This document shows positions 36,209-46,122 of a DNA stretch of 51,349 nt, one piece after another. The DNA lies in the NCBI GenBank assembly GCA_028712075.1, contig JAQTQX010000030.1:1-51349 (forward strand), written 5' to 3'. Under the pieces are notes generated by a model that was given only the letters and a program-made list of their open reading frames with translations, ran no database searches and was not told the origin of the DNA. The DNA is from Desulfuromonadaceae bacterium. Lineage in GTDB: Bacteria > Desulfobacterota > Desulfuromonadia > Geobacterales > Pseudopelobacteraceae. Position numbers and translations under genes: made by a program. Within the stretch, counting starts at the first letter, position 1. Every line of letters begins with the position of its first letter.

Positions 36209-38203
36209 TCAAAACTTGAAGCGAAGCCCCCCCTCGAACCATCGCTCCGGGTTCGGATGCAAGCCCGAACCGGTGTAATTTCCGCTGAAGATGTTATGAA
36301 CCGTCAGAAAGGTATCAAGAGTTGTGCTGTCGCCGGTCCGGAATTTTTTGGTCGCGGTAATGTCCCAGATGAAGGTGTCGTAAGCCGGGTCCGGATAGGC
36401 CGGCATCGTCGGGGGGAAGTCCCACCAGATGTAGCGGCCGGTAAGGAGGGCGCTGAGCGAGCGGCGGTCGTCGTATTTCACCCCGACCAGCCAGGAGTAG
36501 AGGTCGTAGTACGGGTTGTCGTAGTTACTCGTCACGGTGTCGTTTTTGACATGCGCATAGGCGTGCCCGAGCTTCAGGGAGAGGTTGTAGAGCGGGACCG
36601 TGTCGGCCTCCAGCTCGTACCCCTGGCGGGTGGCGCCCCCCCGGTTTATCGACGTTGTGAGCGGAGGCGGCGTTGTCGGAACCCTAACTATCGCGTTATT
36701 GGTCTCATGCCGGAAGAGGGTCGCTTTCAGGTTGATCAGGTCGGCCAGGCCGGACTCGATCCCGGCCTGGTACGACCAGCCGTACTCTGCCTTCAGCCCG
36801 CTGTTGGCGGCATAGTATGGGCCGCCCCCCGCAATGGTGCCGAGCGACGGCGAGGTAAAACCGCGCGCCGCAGAGGCACGAGCGACGGTATGCTCCCCCA
36901 GCTCCCACGTAGTGCCAAGGCTCGGGCTGACAAAGCCGCCGGTGATGCTGTCGTGATCGTAGCGGATGCCGGGGGTGACGGCGAACGGTCCGAACTCCAG
37001 CGTGTCGTTGGCGAAGATGCCCCACTTGTCCATCCTGGAATGCACCTGAACGGTGGCCGGGTACCCTGCGCTCTGGGAAAGCGGCCCGACGTTGATGGTC
37101 TGGTCCAGGTCGGCACGGCTCCCCTCCGCCCCTGCCGTCAGGGTCTGGAAGCCGCTGCTCCAGGTTGCGATCAGGTTGGCTCCGAGCGTCTGTTCATCCC
37201 AGATGTTCTGGACCCGGAGCTGGCCGGGGGAGGGGGGATAGGTGAGAAGGAAGCGGACCGGCTGGTCGAAACGGTAGTTGTTGAGGTGGGCGCCGCCGCG
37301 CAGGGTCAGCTCCGGCGTGGCGCGGTATTCGAACGCGCCGTTAACGAAGCTATCGCGCAGCATCCCCTTGCCGCTGACATACATGGCGGGGAACGCGCCG
37401 TTATTCTGCTCCGGGTTGCTGAAACCGCCGCTGACGGTAATGTCCAGGTCGCGGTTCGGGGTCAGGAGCAGCTTGCCAAAGATGCTGCTCCGGCTGAAGT
37501 CGCGGCTGTTTACGAGGCCGTCTGAGTTCGTCTGCCCGGCGTAGAGGTAGTAGCCTGCCGGGCCGTTCTTCCCCCGGAGCTCTGCGGCGAAGTCGCGGGA
37601 GTTGGCCTCGCCGTACGAGGCGCTCAGCATGCCGTTCGGCATCGCGTTATCGCCGGTGCGGCGGGTGATGATGTTGACGATCCCCCCCAGCGCCGACCCC
37701 CAGGTGGACGAGGCGGCCCCTCTGATGATCTCGATCCGCTCGACGATCCTGAGCGGGATGAAATGGGTCGGGCCATTGCCTCCAGACTGGCTGTTGACCG
37801 ACATCCCGTCCAGCAGCACGGTGACATGGCGGGGCTCCGACCCCTGGATAATGAGCTGGGCTGACGACAGATATTCATTGGTTCCAAAAAGGACGAAGAG
37901 ACCGGGGACCCGCTCCAGCACTTCGTCGATGCTGTGGGCGTTCATCGCCTCGATATCCTTCGCGGTGATGACAGTCATGTTCTCGGCCACCTGAAATATC
38001 GGCTTTTCGCTCCTGGTGGCGGTCTGGACGTACAGCTCCTTCTCTTCCCAGAACATGAGCAGATCTTCCTCAGCGGGCGCGGCCATCGCCAGTTGTGCCT
38101 GCCCGGATTCAGCACCTTGGACAATGGGTGTACAGAACAGAGAAAATCCCGTTAAGGACGCTGCCAGAAACCTTGCAACCCGCTTGATGTCCCGTTTTTT
38201 CAC
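36209..38203 (-). CDS. TonB-dependent receptor, GC-rich
   Basis: A 664-residue outer membrane receptor. Signal peptide to about residue 32, TonB box region ELYVQTATRSEK, plug (IDEVLERVPGLFVLFG, PRHVTVLLDGMSVNS, VERIEIIRGAASSTWGSALGG) and a barrel ending LRFKF. The GTG at 38203 has GGAGGG five bases upstream. The gene is clearly richer in G and C than its neighbours, which leaves a 422-codon antisense frame open by chance. The ligand is unknown; a heme, siderophore or other metal complex is possible. It may have been acquired by transfer. Confidence 0.9.
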   Translation of the reverse strand: MKKRDIKRVARFLAASLTGFSLFCTPIVQGAESGQAQLAMAAPAEEDLLMFWEEKELYVQTATRSEKPIFQVAENMTVITAKDIEAMNAHSIDEVLERVPGLFVLFGTNEYLSSAQLIIQGSEPRHVTVLLDGMSVNSQSGGNGPTHFIPLRIVERIEIIRGAASSTWGSALGGIVNIITRRTGDNAMPNGMLSASYGEANSRDFAAELRGKNGPAGYYLYAGQTNSDGLVNSRDFSRSSIFGKLLLTPNRDLDITVSGGFSNPEQNNGAFPAMYVSGKGMLRDSFVNGAFEYRATPELTLRGGAHLNNYRFDQPVRFLLTYPPSPGQLRVQNIWDEQTLGANLIATWSSGFQTLTAGAEGSRADLDQTINVGPLSQSAGYPATVQVHSRMDKWGIFANDTLEFGPFAVTPGIRYDHDSITGGFVSPSLGTTWELGEHTVARASAARGFTSPSLGTIAGGGPYYAANSGLKAEYGWSYQAGIESGLADLINLKATLFRHETNNAIVRVPTTPPPLTTSINRGGATRQGYELEADTVPLYNLSLKLGHAYAHVKNDTVTSNYDNPYYDLYSWLVGVKYDDRRSLSALLTGRYIWWDFPPTMPAYPDPAYDTFIWDITATKKFRTGDSTTLDTFLTVHNIFSGNYTGSGLHPNPERWFEGGLRFKF

Positions 38204-38216
38204 CGGCACCCTCCGT

Positions 38217-38269
38217 AATGATAACGCATTCGCCTGCAGATATACTATCGTATTGCAACCTGTTGTCAA
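38217..38269 (-). promoter_or_regulatory. Promoter and Fur-like palindrome upstream of the TonB receptor
   Basis: On the minus strand TTGACA, 17 bases and AGTATA (38241-38269) form a promoter. Just downstream, AATGATAACGCATT (38217-38230) is a partial palindrome resembling half of a Fur box. Iron control is only a suggestion. Confidence 0.4.
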
Positions 38270-38275
38270 TAGGCA

Positions 38276-38412
38276 CTATGTAATTTGAGCGAAGGCGCGT
38301 TTCAGTTCCTGTATTGTGGTAATGGAATATTTGTTAACGCGCAAGCCGGTACCGGATAGAATATAGCCGACGCTGTTCGTGACTTTCTGTGTGATGTTTT
38401 TTTGCAGGGCAT
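38276..38412 (-). pseudogene. Truncated, frameshifted copy of the 40143-40868 crotonase-like gene
   Basis: From the ATG at 38412 the sequence tracks the start of the gene at 40868 base by base. Five codons in (MPCKK) a poly-A run has seven As where the intact gene has six, shifting the frame. After the shift it reads VTNSVGYILSGTGL and NKYSITTIQELKRAFAQ, against VNRVGYILLDAGS and NKLSITTIKELKRAFLQ in the intact gene. Similarity stops after about 43 codons at a TAG. It cannot make a crotonase and is a gene relic. Confidence 0.85.
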
Positions 38413-38457
38413 TGGAGGGGTTGCAAAAGAGTGACTCACTATGGCAGGAGAGCTGAT

Positions 38458-38509
38458 ATATTCCACACAAAAAAGCCCGGCAAAAGCCGGGCTTTTTTGT
38501 GTGGAATAT
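38458..38509 (-). terminator. Terminator of gdhA, perfect 24-bp stem
   Basis: Two 24-base arms, perfectly complementary and containing GCCCGGC next to a T-run, close a 4-base AAAA/TTTT loop. It lies 15 bases past the gdhA stop and could work on both strands. Confidence 0.93.
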
Positions 38510-38524
38510 GTACCCGTAACGGGG

Positions 38525-40009
<1,485 letters not shown>

Positions 40010-40142
40010 TTAGCCACTTGCGATCCCGGTGGCTTCACGCTCATTGAGTAGCCGTTCGGGATGGTTGTAATTAATGAGTTGATCTGTCACACAGTTGAGT
40101 TTTACGCAGATTTGTGTGGCATTGATAAAAGCGGTGGGAGTG

Positions 40143-40868
40143 TTAGTAATGCAGTGAATTGATATGCGTTGCGGTTTCCCGCTCCAGCAGGCAGCCGGTG
40201 CGAAGATCGGTGTCTTCGGCGGCGTTGATGAGTCGTTTTGCGGCGGAGAGAGAAGGCAACGGATTTTCGGCAATTCGTTCAGCGAAGGACATTATTTTCG
40301 GCCAGAAATCTTTGGTCGCATACACCCTGTCTACCAGTCCCATATGGAGTGCCTCGGCAGCATTATAGGGATCGGAAGTCATGAAAATTTCGCGCGCAAA
40401 GTTCTTGCCGACAATGTGCGGCAATTTACGGGTACCGCAGAATCCGGTAATGATGCCGATACGCGCGCCGGGATGGGCTATCTGGAGGGTTTCCCGGGCA
40501 ATTCTGATGTCGCATGACATGGCCAGATCGCAGCCGCCACCCATGGTAATACCATTCAGGGCGCCAATTACCGGCTTTGAACAGGATTCAATCAGTTCAA
40601 AGAGTGATTGGCCGAGTTCGGCAAAGTGGAGGGCGTCGGGGGGGGAGAAGTGCACCATCTGGCCGATATCTGCACCAACGGCAAAGGATTCTCCCGGATA
40701 CCCGCTCAGGACGATGACATTCACCATGTCATCCTGTTCAAGCTGCAGGAATGCGCGCTTCAATTCTTTGATGGTCGTGATGGAGAGTTTGTTGAAGCGA
40801 GAACCGGCGTCAAGCAAAATATACCCGACTCGGTTCACTGTTTCTATGCGGAGTTTTTTGTAGGGCAT
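40143..40868 (-). CDS. Crotonase-superfamily (enoyl-CoA hydratase/isomerase-like) protein
   Basis: A 241-residue acyl-CoA-binding protein. The first oxyanion-hole segment SFAVGADIGQM and second ITMGGGCDLAMSCD are intact. The two Glu of classical enoyl-CoA hydratase are replaced: GGGCE is GGGCD (Asp114), and QPE is HPG (Gly134). It is therefore unlikely to be a plain hydratase; isomerase, hydrolase or lyase chemistry is possible. It overlaps the B12-binding subunit gene (TGATG), so both probably act on one pathway. A broken copy lies at 38276-38412. Confidence 0.88.
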   Translation of the reverse strand: MPYKKLRIETVNRVGYILLDAGSRFNKLSITTIKELKRAFLQLEQDDMVNVIVLSGYPGESFAVGADIGQMVHFSPPDALHFAELGQSLFELIESCSKPVIGALNGITMGGGCDLAMSCDIRIARETLQIAHPGARIGIITGFCGTRKLPHIVGKNFAREIFMTSDPYNAAEALHMGLVDRVYATKDFWPKIMSFAERIAENPLPSLSAAKRLINAAEDTDLRTGCLLERETATHINSLHY

Positions 40869-41272
40869 CAGGCTCGGGGTTGAACGTTGCTCTTTACCCA
40901 GGCGACGATATCTTCAGTCGACGTGCCGGGAGTAAACACTTCACAGATTCCGGCGGCTTTCAGTCCGGGGATGTCATCCTCGGGTATGACGCCACCACCG
41001 AATACCTTGATGTCGCCGGCGTCTTTATCCCGAAAAAGCTGGGTTACCCTGGGCAGGAGAGTGTTGTGAGCCCCTGACAGAATCGATAAACCGACACAGT
41101 CGACATCTTCCTGAATGGCAGCAGCAACGATCTGTTCCGGAGTCTGGTGCAATCCGGTATAGACGACTTCAAAGCCGGCGTCACGAAACGCACGGGCAAT
41201 AATCTTGGCGCCGCGATCATGACCGTCAAGCCCCGGTTTTCCGACTAGTACGCGTAATGTTCTTTCAGCCAT
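40868..41272 (-). CDS. B12-binding subunit of a methylmalonyl-CoA mutase-type enzyme
   Basis: A 134-residue stand-alone cobalamin-binding domain. [12 protein letters not shown] provides DxHxxG (Asp16, His18, Gly21), whose His is the lower axial cobalt ligand. LSILSGAH and [10 protein letters not shown] complete the nucleotide-loop pocket. This is the C-terminal part of methylmalonyl-CoA mutase as a separate subunit. The catalytic large subunit is not in the window. Substrate could be methylmalonyl-CoA or a relative such as isobutyryl- or ethylmalonyl-CoA. Confidence 0.92.
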   Translation of the reverse strand: MAERTLRVLVGKPGLDGHDRGAKIIARAFRDAGFEVVYTGLHQTPEQIVAAAIQEDVDCVGLSILSGAHNTLLPRVTQLFRDKDAGDIKVFGGGVIPEDDIPGLKAAGICEVFTPGTSTEDIVAWVKSNVQPRA

Positions 41273-41309
41273 GGTGGGTTACCTCCGTTGGATAAATGAT
41301 TTCATAATG

Positions 41310-41837
41310 CTACATCTCGATGCCGGTTCTGGCGGGAACTCCCGCTTTGTAATAATGCTTGATATCTACCATCTCGGTTACCAGATCTGCTGCTGCGATG
41401 ATACTTTTATGGGCGTTGCGGCCGGTCAGCACCAACTCGGTTTTTTCCGGACGCATACGTATCAGCTCCAGCACCTGTTCGACATCGATCAGGCCAAAAC
41501 CGACGGCACCGTTAATTTCATCACAGACGAAAAGGTCAAACACACCTGAAGCCAGGAGCTCCTGTGCCTGAACAAGCGCCTTCTGTGCAACCTGGCGGTC
41601 CTCTGAAATGTCTTTGGTGTTAACCCATCCCGGTCTGCCGGTCTGGATGATCGTCAGAAGCGGCGCCAGTTTTTCTGCGGCAAGATGTTCGCCGTACCGG
41701 CCACCCCCCTTGATAAACTGGAATATGCACACGTTGAGGCCACGCCCGACCGCTCGCAGTGCCAATCCGAGCGAAGCGGTTGTTTTTCCTTTTCCGTCAC
41801 CGGTATAGACCTGGACACAGCCGCGTTCAAGAGCCAT
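41310..41837 (-). CDS. cobO: Cob(I)alamin adenosyltransferase, CobA/CobO type
   Basis: A 175-residue enzyme that transfers adenosyl from ATP to cob(I)alamin, making adenosylcobalamin. The P-loop is GDGKGKTT (residues 13-20). FIKGGGRYGE, the Walker B-like FDLFVCDEINGAV and ELVLTGRNAH are family hallmarks. It begins 2 bases after the upstream crotonase-like stop and precedes the B12-binding mutase subunit, a logical cofactor supply. Confidence 0.95.
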   Translation of the reverse strand: MALERGCVQVYTGDGKGKTTASLGLALRAVGRGLNVCIFQFIKGGGRYGEHLAAEKLAPLLTIIQTGRPGWVNTKDISEDRQVAQKALVQAQELLASGVFDLFVCDEINGAVGFGLIDVEQVLELIRMRPEKTELVLTGRNAHKSIIAAADLVTEMVDIKHYYKAGVPARTGIEM

Positions 41838-41839
41838 GG

Positions 41840-42607
41840 TTAATTGCCTTCAAACTGCGGTTGTCGCTTGTCAAGAAATGCCTGCATTCCTTCGCGCTGG
41901 TCAAATCCGGCAAAACAGAGTGCGAAGGCGTCTCGTTCCAGCAAACAGGCGGTATGAAGATCGATGTCATAGCCGGCGTTGACAACCTCACCGCCGATAC
42001 GAATGGCATGCGGGCTGCGGGTGCAGATATGCGTAAGTAGCTTTTCCGCCTGAACAGTCGCATCACCCGTTGGATACAACCGGTTTATCAGGCCGATCCG
42101 GTGTGCTTCTTCGGCGTTGAGCAGTTCTCCACTGTAGATAAGTTCTTTGGTTTTTGATTTGCCGACCAGCCGGGATAACCGTTGGCTGCCGCCGCAGAAC
42201 GGGATCAATCCAGAGGCAATATCCGGAAAGCCGAACGTTGATGACTCGGATGCAACAATGAAATCAGCGGCAAGGGCAATCTCGAAGCCCAGTCCGGAGC
42301 ATTCGCCTTCGACAACGGCAATGCAGGGTCTGCCGGTTTTTTCCAGGTTCGTCATGACCGATTGCCCAAAACCGGACAACGTGGCGGCTTCCTGGGGGCT
42401 TTTGCTCCCGGTCAGCCGGCAGCGACAGAAGCGATCATGCCCCCCTGACAACAGAATCCCTTTGACGTCAGGTTTGCCAGACAGGGCAGCAATATGCAGC
42501 TGCAGCGCATGCAACAGCTCTTTGGCGGAGCCGCCAGAGTTTCCCGTGACGGTCAATACGGCAATACCTTCTGTGCCAGGTTTGCTTGAACAAAGTTTTT
42601 CGGGCAA
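41840..42607 (-). CDS. Crotonase-like protein with disrupted oxyanion motif
   Basis: A 255-residue crotonase-fold protein, first in the cobO operon. The second oxyanion segment ECSGLGFEIALAADF is fine and keeps a Glu at the first catalytic position (E109), while FPD replaces QPE. The first segment, normally FSAGADL, reads FCRCRLT (residues 60-66), losing the Ala-Gly-Ala-Asp core. Catalysis may be altered or lost. The start is a TTG with AGAAGGGA upstream; no better start is visible. Confidence 0.83.
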   Translation of the reverse strand: MPEKLCSSKPGTEGIAVLTVTGNSGGSAKELLHALQLHIAALSGKPDVKGILLSGGHDRFCRCRLTGSKSPQEAATLSGFGQSVMTNLEKTGRPCIAVVEGECSGLGFEIALAADFIVASESSTFGFPDIASGLIPFCGGSQRLSRLVGKSKTKELIYSGELLNAEEAHRIGLINRLYPTGDATVQAEKLLTHICTRSPHAIRIGGEVVNAGYDIDLHTACLLERDAFALCFAGFDQREGMQAFLDKRQPQFEGN

Positions 42608-42658
42608 CGGATGGTCCCTTCTGCTGGTGCTGAATGAACAGAGTTAATGTGCGGCGGG

Positions 42659-42687
42659 ACTATAACAATTCAGCTGTATACGGTCAA
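42659..42687 (-). promoter_or_regulatory. Promoter of the crotonase-cobO-mutase operon
   Basis: On the minus strand TTGACC, a 17-base spacer and TATAGT sit about 50 bases before the TTG start at 42607. It faces away from the sigma-54 promoter at 42720. Confidence 0.65.
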
Positions 42688-42719
42688 GAAAAGCTTTGAG
42701 CGGATGTATTGAGAAAACA

Positions 42720-42735
42720 TGGCATACCCGTTGCC
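42720..42735 (+). promoter_or_regulatory. Sigma-54 promoter of the large glutamate dehydrogenase
   Basis: TGGCATACCCGTTGCC matches TGGCAC-N5-TTGC with one change, and GG-N10-GC spacing is exact. The predicted start lies about 45 bases before the ATG. Confidence 0.75.
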
Positions 42736-42792
42736 GAATTAAAATACAGCGATATACTATGAATAATCAAGACTACCAAGGGAGAACTATCC

Positions 42793-45768
42793 ATGAATCT
42801 GCCATCACTAGTTCGCCGTACCAGCCGCGCGTCAACAATTGCAGCTGAAGAGAATGCTGTCTGGCTGCAGAAACATATGAGCCCCTACTTTTTTCAGGCC
42901 ATGGCAGATGAGGAAGATGCGCTGGCGCTGCTTGCCCGGGAGATGGGACGTTTACAGCAGAACCGTCACCTGATTCTGACTGATCAGGAAAAACGGCTGG
43001 TTATAGCCTGCATCAATCGTCCCGGCTCACTGTACGGGATGCTGCGTCGTGTGGGAGAGAGGGAAGTATCATACGCCATGTTTTCGCACTCCAATGCGGA
43101 TATGCCGGGGCTCAACTTTGAAATTGAAATACAGCGCCTCGAATTTGATCGCCGCCAGAATCATGAAATCGACCTGAACAGGGAGATCGTCATCCCGGTG
43201 TCACTAGTACGAAAAATACGGAGAGAGCTGCGCGAATCATTCCCCGATTTTAATCTCGCCAAAATGGCCCGACTATTAAAAATCCTCTGGCTGAACAATG
43301 AAAATTATATCCGCATGTCACCGCCGAACAGGATCGCGTACCTGATCTGGTTATTTGATCGTGGCAACGCTTCCGGAGGAATGTTTATCGATGTTGCACA
43401 AGTTCAACGCGAGGGACGAGTTGAAACCCGTGTCCTGATCGCGGTCGGCAATCCACCGCAGGGAGAATTTCTGCTACAGCTGCTGGAGGTATTCAATCGT
43501 CTCGATATCGGCATTCGCCGGGCATACTGCCAGACCATTTCGAACGGTGTCCACCCCTATTTCCTTGGATCCTTTCTCGTAATCAGCCGCAAGGGCGAGG
43601 ATATATCCCCACTCAGCATGTTAGCGCAGCAACTGAAAAGCGAGCTTGGTACGACGCAGATTCTCTCCACAGCATCTCCGGCGTATCGCTACTATGTCAT
43701 TGAAGGACGGCTTTCCGGTGAAGATGCCACATTTATCAATGCCTGCATCGCGTTTTGTCATACCAGTCTGGCCCATGGCCAGCCCGACCGGTTTGGGCTT
43801 GAGGATGTGCAGGGCGCTTTCTATGATCACCCCGAAATGGCCCAACTGATGATTCGTCTGTTCAGGGTTCGCTTTGAACCGGGAATCTCCGGGCGGGATC
43901 AACAGTATACAGACCTCCTCACCGAGGTGCAGGATGCCGTGGAGGGATACAACACCGGCCACCGCTGGCTTGATACTATCCGTCGTTCGGTTTATCAGTG
44001 CTGCCTGCTACTCATTACCCATACCCTCAAAACCAATTTCTTTGTCATAGAAAAACAGGCGCTGGCCTTCCGGCTTGATCCGGGATATCTGCGGCTGCTT
44101 GGCCGTGAATTTACTGCTGACCTCCCGGAAACAATGCCGTTCCGTGTTACCTTTTTCTTCAGTCGCTATGGTGCCGGCTATCATGTCGGCTTCTCCGATA
44201 TTGCGCGCGGCGGTTGGCGCACCGTCATCGCCCGCAGTGCTGATGACTACATTACCTCGGCTAATACTATTTTTCGCGAGGTGTACGTCCTGGCACACAC
44301 CCAACAGCTGAAGAACAAGGATATCTACGAAGGGGGCTCAAAGCTGGCGGTTGTCCTTGACGCGTCCGATCTTGACGTGCAAGGCAGCGAGGCGGAAAAC
44401 TTCCGGCTGTATAAGCTGCAATATGGTATTGCCAACGCATTCCTTGACATTTTTATTACAGAAAATGGTCGGGCGAAAGATCGGCGGATTGTCGATTATT
44501 ACGGGGATGACGAACCGATCGAGATTGGGCCCGACGAAAACATGCACGATGGGATGATTGAGGCGATAGCTGCACTGTCAAAAAAACGGGGCTATATTCT
44601 CGGGGTCGGCATCATGTCCAGCAAACGCTTCGGCATTAATCACAAAGAGTACGGTGTTACCTCGACCGGTGTGGTGACCTTTGCCGAGATTACTCTGGCG
44701 CAGGCGGCCGGGATCGATATTCGACGTGATATCTTCTCACTTAAAATGACCGGGGGACCGAATGGTGATGTTGCCGGAAATTCACTGCGCATTATGCTGG
44801 AGCGCTGCCCTGGCGTACAAATTCGCCTGATTCTTGACGGTACCGCAGCACTCTATGATCCAAGCGGCATCAATCATAACGAATTGCGCCGTATTGTGCT
44901 GATGCATGATCTGGATGATTTTGTTCCGGATGCTCTCGGGGACGGCGGGTTTATCGTGTACCGAACCGGTCGACGCCAGGAAGGACTCAAGGAATCTCAT
45001 CGCAAGATCACGCGTAGTGCCGGGGGACTTCTGGAGGAATGGCTGGATATTGATGATTTCAATCGCCTCTACAATAGCCTGGTCTTTACGGTCAAGGCAG
45101 ACCTTTTCATTCCCGCCGGAGGGCGTCCCGAAACAATCGACGGTCAGAACTGGCACATGTTCCTCGACGAAAATAATCAGCCATCATCAGCGGTCATCAT
45201 AGAAGGGGCAAATTCTTTCATAACCCCGGAGGCGCGCATCGAGTTGCAGAAACGCGGTGTAGTGCTGATGCGTGACGCTTCGGCCAACAAATGCGGCGTT
45301 ATTTCGTCTTCGTACGAAATTATTGCCAATCTGCTGTTGAGCGAGCGGGAGTTTATGGAACATAAGGAGCGGTATGCCGGTGACGTCCTGAAAATTCTGG
45401 AAAAACGGGCTGCTGATGAGGCGCGCCTTATTCTGCTCCGTTGTGAAGAATCAGGTGGCACTCTGCTCTGCAGCGAAATTTCCGAAACCATCAGCCAGAA
45501 TATCAACAGTTTTTATACGCGACTGTTTGAGTTTTTTACGGCACGCCCGGAAATATGCCTGGCTCCCCCCTTCCGTCAGGCCATTTTGAGCCATCTGCCG
45601 CTGATGCTGCAGGAAACTGCAGCATACCGACAGAGAATTAAAAAACTGCCGCAAAAATACCTCTGTGCAATACTCGCTGCCGAGATTGGTTCCTCATTGG
45701 TCTACAGCGGCAACCGGGATGCCGATTTTGAGGATATGATTCGGCGGCATCTGGCTCGGATGCTGTAA
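42793..45768 (+). CDS. Large NAD-type glutamate dehydrogenase
   Basis: A 991-residue enzyme of the large (about 115 kDa) NAD-dependent glutamate dehydrogenase class, normally working in glutamate breakdown. The N-terminal half is a regulatory region with an ACT-like segment (CINRPGSLYGMLRRVGEREV). The catalytic part has HVGFSDIARGGWRTV, the dehydrogenase Lys region NKDIYEGGSKLAVVLD, MTGGPNGDVAGNSLR and IEGANSFITPEAR. The start follows AGGGAGAA. Together with gdhA the cell has both synthetic and catabolic enzymes, each under sigma-54. Confidence 0.92.
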   Translation: MNLPSLVRRTSRASTIAAEENAVWLQKHMSPYFFQAMADEEDALALLAREMGRLQQNRHLILTDQEKRLVIACINRPGSLYGMLRRVGEREVSYAMFSHSNADMPGLNFEIEIQRLEFDRRQNHEIDLNREIVIPVSLVRKIRRELRESFPDFNLAKMARLLKILWLNNENYIRMSPPNRIAYLIWLFDRGNASGGMFIDVAQVQREGRVETRVLIAVGNPPQGEFLLQLLEVFNRLDIGIRRAYCQTISNGVHPYFLGSFLVISRKGEDISPLSMLAQQLKSELGTTQILSTASPAYRYYVIEGRLSGEDATFINACIAFCHTSLAHGQPDRFGLEDVQGAFYDHPEMAQLMIRLFRVRFEPGISGRDQQYTDLLTEVQDAVEGYNTGHRWLDTIRRSVYQCCLLLITHTLKTNFFVIEKQALAFRLDPGYLRLLGREFTADLPETMPFRVTFFFSRYGAGYHVGFSDIARGGWRTVIARSADDYITSANTIFREVYVLAHTQQLKNKDIYEGGSKLAVVLDASDLDVQGSEAENFRLYKLQYGIANAFLDIFITENGRAKDRRIVDYYGDDEPIEIGPDENMHDGMIEAIAALSKKRGYILGVGIMSSKRFGINHKEYGVTSTGVVTFAEITLAQAAGIDIRRDIFSLKMTGGPNGDVAGNSLRIMLERCPGVQIRLILDGTAALYDPSGINHNELRRIVLMHDLDDFVPDALGDGGFIVYRTGRRQEGLKESHRKITRSAGGLLEEWLDIDDFNRLYNSLVFTVKADLFIPAGGRPETIDGQNWHMFLDENNQPSSAVIIEGANSFITPEARIELQKRGVVLMRDASANKCGVISSSYEIIANLLLSEREFMEHKERYAGDVLKILEKRAADEARLILLRCEESGGTLLCSEISETISQNINSFYTRLFEFFTARPEICLAPPFRQAILSHLPLMLQETAAYRQRIKKLPQKYLCAILAAEIGSSLVYSGNRDADFEDMIRRHLARML

Positions 45769-45855
45769 ATTTTGCTTTTATATGGCCCGGTTGTTGTGCT
45801 AGAAACGATCAGGTATCACAAATGATTTTCGGAAATTTGCATAAAGGAGTCTGCC

Positions 45856-46101
45856 ATGTCGAACAACAATAATAATGCCGCCGCTGCGGTCATAGCGTTT
45901 GCTTCGGGAGCTGTCATCGGTGTTGCCGCTGCATTGCTGCTGGCCCCGGCTCCGGGGCGTGAAATACGCGGGAAACTGACTGATCTGGGTGAAACGACTG
46001 CGGATCGTGTCAAGCGGCTTGCTCGCGAGGCAAAATTCAGAGTTACGCCTAAATCGAAGGGTGGCGGCTACGAGTATGACGGCGGCGATGCCTGGATCTG
46101 A
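45856..46101 (+). CDS. Small YtxH domain protein
   Basis: An 81-residue protein with an Asn run (residues 3-7) and a hydrophobic segment AAAAVIAFASGAVIGVAAAL. LLAPAPGREIRGKLTDLGE is the YtxH signature, and the tail is Gly/Tyr/Asp-rich. AAAGGAG precedes the ATG. It is a relative of the protein encoded at 13287-13592. Function unknown. Confidence 0.85.
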   Translation: MSNNNNNAAAAVIAFASGAVIGVAAALLLAPAPGREIRGKLTDLGETTADRVKRLAREAKFRVTPKSKGGGYEYDGGDAWI

Positions 46102-46122
46102 CACGCTTCGGAATAATGCGGT

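Noticed and set aside
36257..37525. A 422-codon open frame on the plus strand inside the TonB receptor gene
   Set aside because: It is antisense to a clear receptor, lacks family features and is explained by high G+C leaving few stops.
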